A stretch of DNA of 60,979 bases from a virus: IMG/VR virus record IMGVR_UViG_3300044638_007105, positions 1-60,979 of that record. One strand, given 5' to 3'. Position numbers and translations under genes: made by a program. Positions within the stretch are counted from its first letter, which is position 1; every line of letters starts with the position of its first letter. Shown piece by piece: positions 31,771 through 39,342 of the stretch. The notes under the pieces are model-generated. The model was not told the origin of the DNA. It did no database searches and saw nothing but the letters and a program-made list of their open reading frames with translations.

Positions 31771-32110
31771 AATAGTTCAAGGTGGCTCAGGAGCCTGTGA
31801 CTTTGATTATATAGATTGTAATGGTGTTTCAGGTACAACTAGTTTTCTTGCTGAATCAACAAATTATATTTGTATTAGGTCGGTTACAAGTTCTACTTGT
31901 GATTCTTATACAGATAACGCACCTTGTTATAATGGTGTTTGTTTAACTGGTACAACTGACCAATTATTATACGGTTTATTAAACACATTGGGACCTTGTC
32001 CTGATATCTGTGACGGAACAACCCCTGTTGGTGGTCCTGCTGGCATTGGCCTTGTTGATATTAAAACAGGTCGAGCTTTAAAACCTAACGGTGAATCTTA
32101 CTTACCTTAA
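31751..32110 (+). CDS. Cys-rich one-repeat protein
   Basis: A 119-aa protein, a single unit of the repeat found ten times in the next gene: C-x-C-Y at the start, DYIDCNG in the middle, GVCLTG at the end, then a tail with TDQLLYGLLNTLGPCPDIC and DIKTGRAL. The same tail closes the next gene. Likely a virion surface or appendage protein. Start overlaps the nucleotidyltransferase gene. Confidence 0.7.
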   Translation: MACRCYKIVQGGSGACDFDYIDCNGVSGTTSFLAESTNYICIRSVTSSTCDSYTDNAPCYNGVCLTGTTDQLLYGLLNTLGPCPDICDGTTPVGGPAGIGLVDIKTGRALKPNGESYLP

Positions 32111-32118
32111 TTTAAAAT

Positions 32119-34425
32119 ATGGCCTGTAATCTCTATTCAGTTATACTACCACCCTCCAGTACTAATCAATACAACATTTTAGATTGTTCTGGTAATACAC
32201 AATCAAAATTATATTTACCATTCGGTGGTGGTGAAATTAAATTTTGTGCTAACGAAATTGTAGAATTTACAGGAGCCACACCTTCTGTAACTTCAGGGGC
32301 TTGTCAAAGTAATTGTACATGTTTTACAACTAATTTATTAACAAATGAAAGTAATTTAACTAATTTAACTTATGTAGATTGTAACAACAATTATTATGTT
32401 GATAAGGGACCTGCGTTTGCTCCTGATAAACAAATCTTAAATGCTCAACCAGGTGAATTTTTTGATTTTTGTGCTTTATATGTTTCTGTAAACACCAGAG
32501 GTTGGTCTGTTACTAATAATGGTGATTGTGAAACTGGTTGTACTTTTTGTCGATGTATAATTGTTAGTAATACAACCAGCGAACTGACCGAAAATTTTAC
32601 TTATACTGATTGTAACGGTAGCCCAAATTTAGTCACACTTAATCCTAAAGAAACAATCACTTTTTGTGGGTTAGATACAGATATTACTGTTGCACAGTCT
32701 ACCAACAATTTAGCGGTTAACTACGGTAATCAATGTGTTGATGATCCAGGTGCTGATTATCCTTTTAAATGCCCTTGTAAGTGTACAACATTTTCTAATG
32801 ACACACAAGCGTATAATGATGATGTTTATTTACTTTATACTGACTGTGATAACAACACCAACACAATACAACCAAATATAAGTACAAAATTTGAAACTAT
32901 TACTTGTGTTCAAAATTTTGTGTCCATAATTCCTGGAATTCCGAATGATAGACCAGAACCAAATGCTTGGTCTGCAACATATCAATCAGATTGTACAGAT
33001 GGTTCGTGCCCTTGTTATTGTTATAGTATTTTCAACGATGGACCTGAATTTTCACTTGGTTATGTAGATTGTGGTGCGACTGGAACAACAATTCATACTA
33101 TTTACAATTCCTTTTTCGGTATAAATACTTCTTTTTGTAGTCCTTCAATTATTACTCAACAAGACATAACTGAATTATCAACCAACAGCAAATTATACAC
33201 AGGTAATACTTGTTCTAGTGGTAGTTGTGTTTGTAATTGTTATAGTTTGACAAATAATAATGGTTTTAGAACACAACCTAAATATATCGATTGTAACGGT
33301 AATTTACAAACTATATCATTAGAAGATGGGGAAACACAAAAAGTTTGTAGCATTGGTTTAAGTTATAGTGATACTGAAAATATAGATATAATAAATGAAG
33401 GTCCTTGTATTGATGGTGAATGTCCATCCACACCAATAACTGGTGATTGTACTTGTTATTATGTTATATCAACAAATGGTCTTGAAACTATAGATGTTTC
33501 AATAGTAGATTGTGACAATATTCCCAATGTTTTAACTTTAACAGAAGGTAAAGGTTTTTGTGCGAAAAGTTATATTTCAGCTAGTGAAGTGGGTAGTTTA
33601 ATAGGTAGGAGTAATGGTTTATGTACAGGGGGTGAATGCCCTCAAAATGTTAATTGTTACAATATAGATGCTGGTGGAAGTTCAGATGTTCAAACATATT
33701 ATATTGATCCCGAAGGAATTGTTAGTTTAATATCAGAACCTGGTCCCGTTAGTTTTTGTGCAAAAGTTGTTTTAACTGAATATGATAGTACGGGAAATCC
33801 TGTCGGTAATGAACTGGGTACTGTTACAAATACAGGTGATTGTATTTTTAACGAAACTGAAGGTCTTTATAACTGTCCGGCACCTTGTTATTGTCTTTAT
33901 TCATTCAATTCTACGTTTGTTGATTACATTAACTGTAATTACGAATCTGTAACTTTATCTTTAAGTCCAGGATTTAATAAAATTTGTGCACAATCCGTGA
34001 TTAGTTCTGATGGTACTTTTTTTGATAGTGGGTTACTTTGTGATAATAATAGATGTCCTAATTACTGTTGTAATTGTTATACTATTACTAATTTAGGGTC
34101 AAGACCATTTATCGGTTTTACTTATTTAACATGTGATTTAACTATGTCAGAACCGTATGATATTCCGGCAAGTGAATCTTTAACAGTTTGTGCATTAAAC
34201 GTACCTCCTGATGCTAATGGAGGGGCAGCCAGATATAGCGTGACTTTAAACGGACCTTGTTACAATGGACAATGTGTAGATACAATGTCAATTCAAGATC
34301 AATTATTATATGACATTTTAACAACATACGGACCTTGTCCTGATATATGTTGTGGTAAAAACGAAGGTTTTGGTGGTCCAGTTGGTATCGATATCAACGA
34401 CATCAAATCTGGTAAAGTTCTATAA
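32119..34425 (+). CDS. Large Cys-rich repeat protein, ten units
   Basis: A 768-aa protein built of about ten units of 60-80 residues. Each unit reads C-x-C-(Y/F/I/T)...Y-x-D-C-(N/D)...F-C-A...G-x-C...G-x-C-(P/V), so cysteines recur about six per unit, consistent with disulphides or metal binding. It ends with a tail (DQLLYDILTTYGPCPDIC) shared with the preceding gene. Such a rod suits a fibre, decoration or adhesion protein exposed outside the cell, where disulphides can form. No signal peptide, no enzyme motif. Follows a late-type transcript. Confidence 0.75.
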   Translation: MACNLYSVILPPSSTNQYNILDCSGNTQSKLYLPFGGGEIKFCANEIVEFTGATPSVTSGACQSNCTCFTTNLLTNESNLTNLTYVDCNNNYYVDKGPAFAPDKQILNAQPGEFFDFCALYVSVNTRGWSVTNNGDCETGCTFCRCIIVSNTTSELTENFTYTDCNGSPNLVTLNPKETITFCGLDTDITVAQSTNNLAVNYGNQCVDDPGADYPFKCPCKCTTFSNDTQAYNDDVYLLYTDCDNNTNTIQPNISTKFETITCVQNFVSIIPGIPNDRPEPNAWSATYQSDCTDGSCPCYCYSIFNDGPEFSLGYVDCGATGTTIHTIYNSFFGINTSFCSPSIITQQDITELSTNSKLYTGNTCSSGSCVCNCYSLTNNNGFRTQPKYIDCNGNLQTISLEDGETQKVCSIGLSYSDTENIDIINEGPCIDGECPSTPITGDCTCYYVISTNGLETIDVSIVDCDNIPNVLTLTEGKGFCAKSYISASEVGSLIGRSNGLCTGGECPQNVNCYNIDAGGSSDVQTYYIDPEGIVSLISEPGPVSFCAKVVLTEYDSTGNPVGNELGTVTNTGDCIFNETEGLYNCPAPCYCLYSFNSTFVDYINCNYESVTLSLSPGFNKICAQSVISSDGTFFDSGLLCDNNRCPNYCCNCYTITNLGSRPFIGFTYLTCDLTMSEPYDIPASESLTVCALNVPPDANGGAARYSVTLNGPCYNGQCVDTMSIQDQLLYDILTTYGPCPDICCGKNEGFGGPVGIDINDIKSGKVL

Positions 34426-34470
34426 TCCTATTTATCTTAACTATAATGGTATAATTACCGCATTTAGTGC

Positions 34471-34478
34471 ATATTTAT
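34471..34478 (+). promoter_or_regulatory. Putative late promoter box ATATTTAT
   Basis: The box ends 49 bases before the ATG at 34528, the second longest leader of this class. Confidence 0.4.
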
Positions 34479-34527
34479 TAAGAAATAATGGAAATATGCC
34501 AGTAACTCATTTTAATTATATAAAAAT

Positions 34528-37062
34528 ATGAAAAATATAACAAATAAAGATTTACAAAGAATGATAAGTTTAATGGGTAATAAAAAACCTATTACTGAAA
34601 ATAAAATTCATTCATCTCTTGAATTAATCAAAAAATCTCCAAACGGCAAATATTATGGTGTTGTTAGAGAAACAAAAAAATACTATATAAAAGAATCTAA
34701 TGATGGTTCTAATTTTGATTTTATCGGCGGTGTTGCTAATAAAATTAAAAATCAGTTTGAATCTTACGAACAAGCTGTTAGAAAACTTAATTTAATGTTA
34801 GAAGATACTGATGTATTAACTCCAGACATTATTCAAGAAAAAAAGTTTGTTATTAAAACAAAAAAGAAAAAATCTGTTGAGCCTAAAGCTGAAGAAACAC
34901 CTGAAGGTGGGGGTGATTTTAGTTTTGGTGGTGAGGAAACTGAAAGTGAAGAAGAAGGTGGTGATTTTGGCAGTGAAGAAGGTGGTGAAGATTTTAATTT
35001 TGGTGGTGAAGAAGAAACAGAAGAAAGTGATGAGTTTGGTGGTGAAGAAGAAACAGAAGGTGGAGAAGATTTTGAATTTGGTGGTGAAGAAGAAGAAAGT
35101 ACTGAGGATACTGAAGAAGAAACCGACGAAGATTTAGATTTAGAAGACGAGGGTGAAGATTCTATTAAATACATTCAAAAAATGACTGGTAAATTAGGTC
35201 AAAAACTTAGAGATACTGAAGATTTATCATCGGATACAATGAAATGGGTTGCTAAAAGTGTTCTTTCAGCATTAGACCTTGACCAAATGGATTCTGAAGA
35301 TAAAAAAGATATTATTCGTACTGTTAAAAAGAAAAAAGAAGAAAGTTCTGACGAAGAATTTGATTTCATGAACGACAAACAAGTTATGTCAACACCAATC
35401 ATGACTTATATGTCTAATGACGATATGGTCGATTGGAATAAATTGTCTGACCAAGAAAAGGCTCAAATTGTTAATAACGGTGATGATGATTTAATGGATA
35501 TGGAAGAAACAAACACTTGTTCACACTGTAATGGTTTAGGTCTTGATGATATGACAGGTGAAGAATGTGAGTGGTGTATGGGAACTGGTGTTGAAGACAT
35601 GGAAGATTATATGATGGATTCAAAAGAAGAAGATGATATGTACGGACCTGGTGAAGATAAAATTGAAAGTGGTGAAGAAATATTATCTGATGATAATTGT
35701 TCTTATGGTAGTGACCGTAATCAACCTTACTATGGTGAAACTGAAATGGAAGGTTATCCAGGTATGGAAGAAGACTGGATGTCTGATAAAAAAGACTACA
35801 TGTCAAGATTCGCTAAAAACGTTAAACGTTCAGTCCAAGGTAAAAAAATGGATGAAGAAGAACTTGATTCTCATTTAAGAAAAATTAAAAATAAATTAGG
35901 TGGTTCAGATATTAGTATAGATGACAATAAAGTTGTAGGTAGATTTGGTTACGTTGACGTAAAGTCTAATGGTTATACAGTTCATTTAGAAGGTCAAAAA
36001 TTTGGTAAAACTTTTCAATTCAATGAATTAGGTAAATTACACGATTATGTTAGAGAAATGGGTGAAGATTATATGGATGACCCATATATGATGCCTCAAC
36101 CAGCTCCAGCAAGACCTCAGACAAGACCTGATACACCTACAAAACCTGCTAAACCAGGTACCGATAAACCAAGTCCTTCAAAACGTCCTTTTACACCTCC
36201 GCCTCATATTACACCTGGTGAAGAACCAAATCCTAAAGCAGGGTATGATGAATATGGTATGGAAAGTTACGGACCAACTGAAGGTATGGATTATATGGAA
36301 GATGATACTATAGAAATGTGTTCAGCCTGTGAAGGTAGAGGACATGAATATGGTCGTATAGGTTTTAATCGTCAAACAAACTTTTGTATTACTTGTGCAG
36401 GTACTGGTATGGTTCCTAGAATGGAAATTAATGGTGAGGTTGATGAGCCTTATACGGACGATGCTAACCCTATGTACGGTAATCAAACAAATACTTTACC
36501 AAAAGGTATGGGTACTAGATACCAATACAAAGAAAAATTTACTTTTCCATTTGGTATGGGTGAAAATAGTAAACGTAACAAAAAAACTATTAAAGAAGAC
36601 CATTTAAACAATAAAATGGCTTCTTATGAACAGGATATGGCTTACGAAGATGTTGAAGATATGGCTAGACAACACGGTATGGATGTTGAATTTTGTCACA
36701 AAGATATGGCTAAAGACCCTGAAGAACAAACCATTTATTTGGATTTAATGAAAAAGGGTAAGGTTGTGGCTAAGATTAGAATTAACACGGCAGGTGATAT
36801 TGAAATGGGTGGTATGAAAGGTAAAGTTTTTAAAGGTGAACCAGTTGACTCTCATTCAGATTTTGACGAAGTTTTAGATGAAAAAGGAATAAAAATGATG
36901 CCTCAACCAGCTCCAGCAAGACCACAAACAAGACCTGAAACACCTGTTAAACCGGCAAAACCGGGAACAGATAAACCATCTCCATCTAAGAGACCGTTTA
37001 CACCTCCGCCTCATATTACACCTGGTGAAGAACCAAATCCTAAGGCAAGATATAGAAGATAA
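34528..37062 (+). CDS. Acidic core-like protein with DnaJ-type Cys clusters
   Basis: An 844-aa protein. Order: tag-like start (NITNKDLQRMISLMG ending at I22-T-E24, then N); conserved region to about 100; Glu/Gly/Phe-rich acidic run to about 210 (GGEE repeats); helical part; CSHCNGLGL...CEWCMGTG near 330 and CSACEGRG...CITCAGTG near 595, the CxxCxGxG pairs of DnaJ zinc domains; and two copies of a 51-residue Pro-rich block (36088-36240 and 36895-37047). The acidity and position beside the virion genes suggest an internal core or scaffold-like protein. Its last base overlaps the next start. Confidence 0.8.
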   Translation: MKNITNKDLQRMISLMGNKKPITENKIHSSLELIKKSPNGKYYGVVRETKKYYIKESNDGSNFDFIGGVANKIKNQFESYEQAVRKLNLMLEDTDVLTPDIIQEKKFVIKTKKKKSVEPKAEETPEGGGDFSFGGEETESEEEGGDFGSEEGGEDFNFGGEEETEESDEFGGEEETEGGEDFEFGGEEEESTEDTEEETDEDLDLEDEGEDSIKYIQKMTGKLGQKLRDTEDLSSDTMKWVAKSVLSALDLDQMDSEDKKDIIRTVKKKKEESSDEEFDFMNDKQVMSTPIMTYMSNDDMVDWNKLSDQEKAQIVNNGDDDLMDMEETNTCSHCNGLGLDDMTGEECEWCMGTGVEDMEDYMMDSKEEDDMYGPGEDKIESGEEILSDDNCSYGSDRNQPYYGETEMEGYPGMEEDWMSDKKDYMSRFAKNVKRSVQGKKMDEEELDSHLRKIKNKLGGSDISIDDNKVVGRFGYVDVKSNGYTVHLEGQKFGKTFQFNELGKLHDYVREMGEDYMDDPYMMPQPAPARPQTRPDTPTKPAKPGTDKPSPSKRPFTPPPHITPGEEPNPKAGYDEYGMESYGPTEGMDYMEDDTIEMCSACEGRGHEYGRIGFNRQTNFCITCAGTGMVPRMEINGEVDEPYTDDANPMYGNQTNTLPKGMGTRYQYKEKFTFPFGMGENSKRNKKTIKEDHLNNKMASYEQDMAYEDVEDMARQHGMDVEFCHKDMAKDPEEQTIYLDLMKKGKVVAKIRINTAGDIEMGGMKGKVFKGEPVDSHSDFDEVLDEKGIKMMPQPAPARPQTRPETPVKPAKPGTDKPSPSKRPFTPPPHITPGEEPNPKARYRR
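36088..36240 (+). repeat. Pro-rich block, copy 1
   Basis: 153 bases coding for MMPQPAPARPQTRP onward. The first 29 bases and the last 40 or so match copy 2 exactly, while the middle differs mostly at synonymous sites. Confidence 0.85.
36895..37047 (+). repeat. Pro-rich block, copy 2
   Basis: Second 153-base copy at the protein's C-terminus. Identical flanks and diverged centre suggest an old duplication with later exchange at the ends. Confidence 0.85.
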
Positions 37063-37478
37063 TGAAAGAATTGTATTTAATATACATAAATAAAATCGGA
37101 ACGAACTTTAGAGGGGAGCACATTTTTGAGTTCCTCTTTTCAGATCGAACTAATTACGATTGGGATGAAACTTGGTATGAATCTTCTGTTGTTACCGATA
37201 AAAATGATTTGACTCCAGACCCAAGTTTTATTAAACTTGTTGGTGGTTTAAAAACTCCTGAATTAGATTTAGAATTAATTCAAAATTCGGGTGTATTTCA
37301 AATTTATAATGCAGTAGAAGGTATTATTGCATTAGGTTGGGAAAAACTACAAGACGACCAAGACTACCCTGAAGAAAGGTTGGTTTTTAGATTTGGTGAA
37401 ACCAAAGAATCAGTAGAAGAAAAGTTATATTCTCTTGATTTGGTTTTAAATTATGATGAAAGTAAAGTTAAAAATTAA
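37062..37478 (+). CDS. Hypothetical virion-region protein
   Basis: A 138-aa acidic alpha/beta protein beginning MKELYLIYINKIGTNFRGEH, with HIFEFLFSDRTNYDWDETWY. It is coupled by one-base overlaps to both neighbours (TAATG). I think this is a conserved protein of T4-like aquatic phages, role unknown. Likely virion or assembly related from its place in the operon. Confidence 0.65.
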   Translation: MKELYLIYINKIGTNFRGEHIFEFLFSDRTNYDWDETWYESSVVTDKNDLTPDPSFIKLVGGLKTPELDLELIQNSGVFQIYNAVEGIIALGWEKLQDDQDYPEERLVFRFGETKESVEEKLYSLDLVLNYDESKVKN

Positions 37479-39220
37479 TGTCTAAAAAATACATAAAAGA
37501 GGCTGACGAAAATTTTGATAGTAAAGTTGCTGCCGTAGATGAAAAACTTAAAAACTTAAACGAAAAATTGATAGAACTTAATAAAAGAATATCTAACAGT
37601 AAAACAGAAGCGACGGCAGCAAATTCTCAAGCTAATAAAGCGGTAGGTGTTAATCCTGAGGCTCAAACACAGGATAAAAAAATGAAAATGGCACAAGCAG
37701 CAAAGTCAATAGCTGATTCAAGGTATTATCAAGAAGAACTTAAAAAAATTAAAAATGAGATTAGTTTGGTAAACCAAGAAAAATCTGATTTATTAAAAAA
37801 TAAAAATACTCAAACAGAAAATATAATGGCAAAATTAACAAAAAAAGATATTCTTAAAATGGTTGAATCCAGTGAACCCGCTAGAATGACAAAAAGAGAA
37901 TTAGTAGAATCTGTTACTAACAGATTGTTACTATCTGAAGATATGAATGACGATTTAAGACGTAAAATTGAACGTGGTGAACACGATTATTCGGAACATA
38001 TAGATCCTGAAACTGTTAAAAGAATGTCTGACGAAATTGTTAGAGCTGCCAAAGAAAATATTGAATCAAGAGGTGGTAGAGCTAACCTTGAGGGGGCTCA
38101 AGAATTAATGTCCCGTGGTTTAATGGGTGCGTTACAAAAAGAAGCACGTCACAAAAGAGAATTAGAACAATTAGCTATTAAATTAGTTAGTGAAGAATAC
38201 GGTGTACCCCAAGACGCGGTTGATTTTGAGGCAAAAATTACTGGTCACCCACAGTTAGGTGGAGAAGAAATCCGTAAAACAGGTTTAAAAATGAGAAAAG
38301 GTGATAAGAGACCACCACAAGGTAAAACCGCTGAAGAATTAAAACCTAATGTTACAAAACGTAGATTAATGAATGCGATGATGCATGGTGCAGCACGTAA
38401 AGGGCAAAATCTTTTCCATATGGCATCAGATGATTTACGTAGAATAGACCCAAGTTTAGCTCAAGATTATAGTAAACTTATGGCTGGTAATGATTTTATG
38501 TATTGGGCATTAAGTGATGATACAATTGCACAAGAAAGTGAAAGTGGTGTACATGCTGGACAAGTAAAAGTTAGTCTTGCCGGACCAAAACCAAAAATTA
38601 TTGCTCAAGGTATGACATTCCCTTTCTTACTTCATGAATTAACAAAAGGTGTGTTAGAATTAATTTCTTTACATGGCCTTGATGTTGATAAAGAAACAAG
38701 AGATTATGTTTTAGACAAAACCGATAATCTTGAATCTGAACCAATGGATATTCGTTTAGGTGTTAAAATTTGGGAAAAACTTTTAGAAACTATGGATGTT
38801 GACGCTTTACCTTATAAGGCTCAAATTTTTACTAGAATGTCTGAATTATCTCCTTCTGAATTTAATAACATTGTTAACGGATTGTTAAATGATTCTGAAC
38901 AAGCAAAAGAAAAAGTTAGAGAGATTGTTTATGATGTTATTAGAGAAAATAATGAAGATGATGTTGAACAGGCTATGAAACAATTCCGTGAACCAGAAGG
39001 CCCAAGTCCTGATGATGAAGGCCCAGTAGCACCTGAAGGTCCAGATGATGAAGATGATGAATTAGCAAAACTTTTAGGTAAAAAAGGTGGTGAAGAAGAA
39101 GTTGACGACCCAAGAACTTGGTCTAAACGTGAACTTGAAAATGCTAGAGATGAGGCTTTAGATAATGAAGATTATAAAATGGTGGCTTTTTATCAAACTA
39201 TTTTAGATGAAAAGTATTAA
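37478..39220 (+). CDS. Large virion-region protein with coiled-coil start
   Basis: A 580-aa protein. The N-terminus, MSKKYIKEADEN, has I6-K-E8, a possible cleavage site. A coiled coil follows to about 110 (EKLKNLNEKLIELNKR). A second helix, MAKLTKKDILKMVESSEPAR near 118, could be an internal tag-like site or an internal start. The body includes FPFLLHELTKGVLELI, and the C-terminus is acidic and Pro-rich (EGPSPDDEGPVAPEGP). Unknown function; probably structural by context. Followed by a structured terminator region. Confidence 0.7.
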   Translation: MSKKYIKEADENFDSKVAAVDEKLKNLNEKLIELNKRISNSKTEATAANSQANKAVGVNPEAQTQDKKMKMAQAAKSIADSRYYQEELKKIKNEISLVNQEKSDLLKNKNTQTENIMAKLTKKDILKMVESSEPARMTKRELVESVTNRLLLSEDMNDDLRRKIERGEHDYSEHIDPETVKRMSDEIVRAAKENIESRGGRANLEGAQELMSRGLMGALQKEARHKRELEQLAIKLVSEEYGVPQDAVDFEAKITGHPQLGGEEIRKTGLKMRKGDKRPPQGKTAEELKPNVTKRRLMNAMMHGAARKGQNLFHMASDDLRRIDPSLAQDYSKLMAGNDFMYWALSDDTIAQESESGVHAGQVKVSLAGPKPKIIAQGMTFPFLLHELTKGVLELISLHGLDVDKETRDYVLDKTDNLESEPMDIRLGVKIWEKLLETMDVDALPYKAQIFTRMSELSPSEFNNIVNGLLNDSEQAKEKVREIVYDVIRENNEDDVEQAMKQFREPEGPSPDDEGPVAPEGPDDEDDELAKLLGKKGGEEEVDDPRTWSKRELENARDEALDNEDYKMVAFYQTILDEKY

Positions 39221-39224
39221 AAAT

Positions 39225-39245
39225 CTTAGCGTTAGGACCGTTAAG
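39225..39245 (+). other. Small hairpin upstream of a terminator
   Basis: CTTAGCG pairs with CGTTAAG (one G-U) around TTAGGAC. With the terminator 28 bases downstream this could be the start of a short structured 3' end or a small RNA; no family is recognised. Confidence 0.3.
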
Positions 39246-39272
39246 TTATGAAGGTGAAAGCCCTCAAATTAA

Positions 39273-39304
39273 AACCCATCTTTCGCTCAGATGGGTTTTT
39301 TTAT
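39273..39304 (+). terminator. Rho-independent terminator
   Basis: Stem AACCCATCT/AGATGGGTT around TTCGCTC, followed by a T run. Confidence 0.85.
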
Positions 39305-39329
39305 GCTTTAGTTTCTAATTTAAATTCAG

Positions 39330-39337
39330 ATATTTAT
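39330..39337 (+). promoter_or_regulatory. Putative late promoter box ATATTTAT
   Basis: The box ends five bases before the ATG at 39343. Confidence 0.5.
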
Positions 39338-39342
39338 TTGAT

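Noticed and set aside
34833-35174. Ser/Pro-rich minus-strand ORF in the acidic gene
   Set aside because: Mirror of Glu/Gly codon repeats on the other strand; same applies to the minus ORF at 53579-54037 in the scaffold gene.
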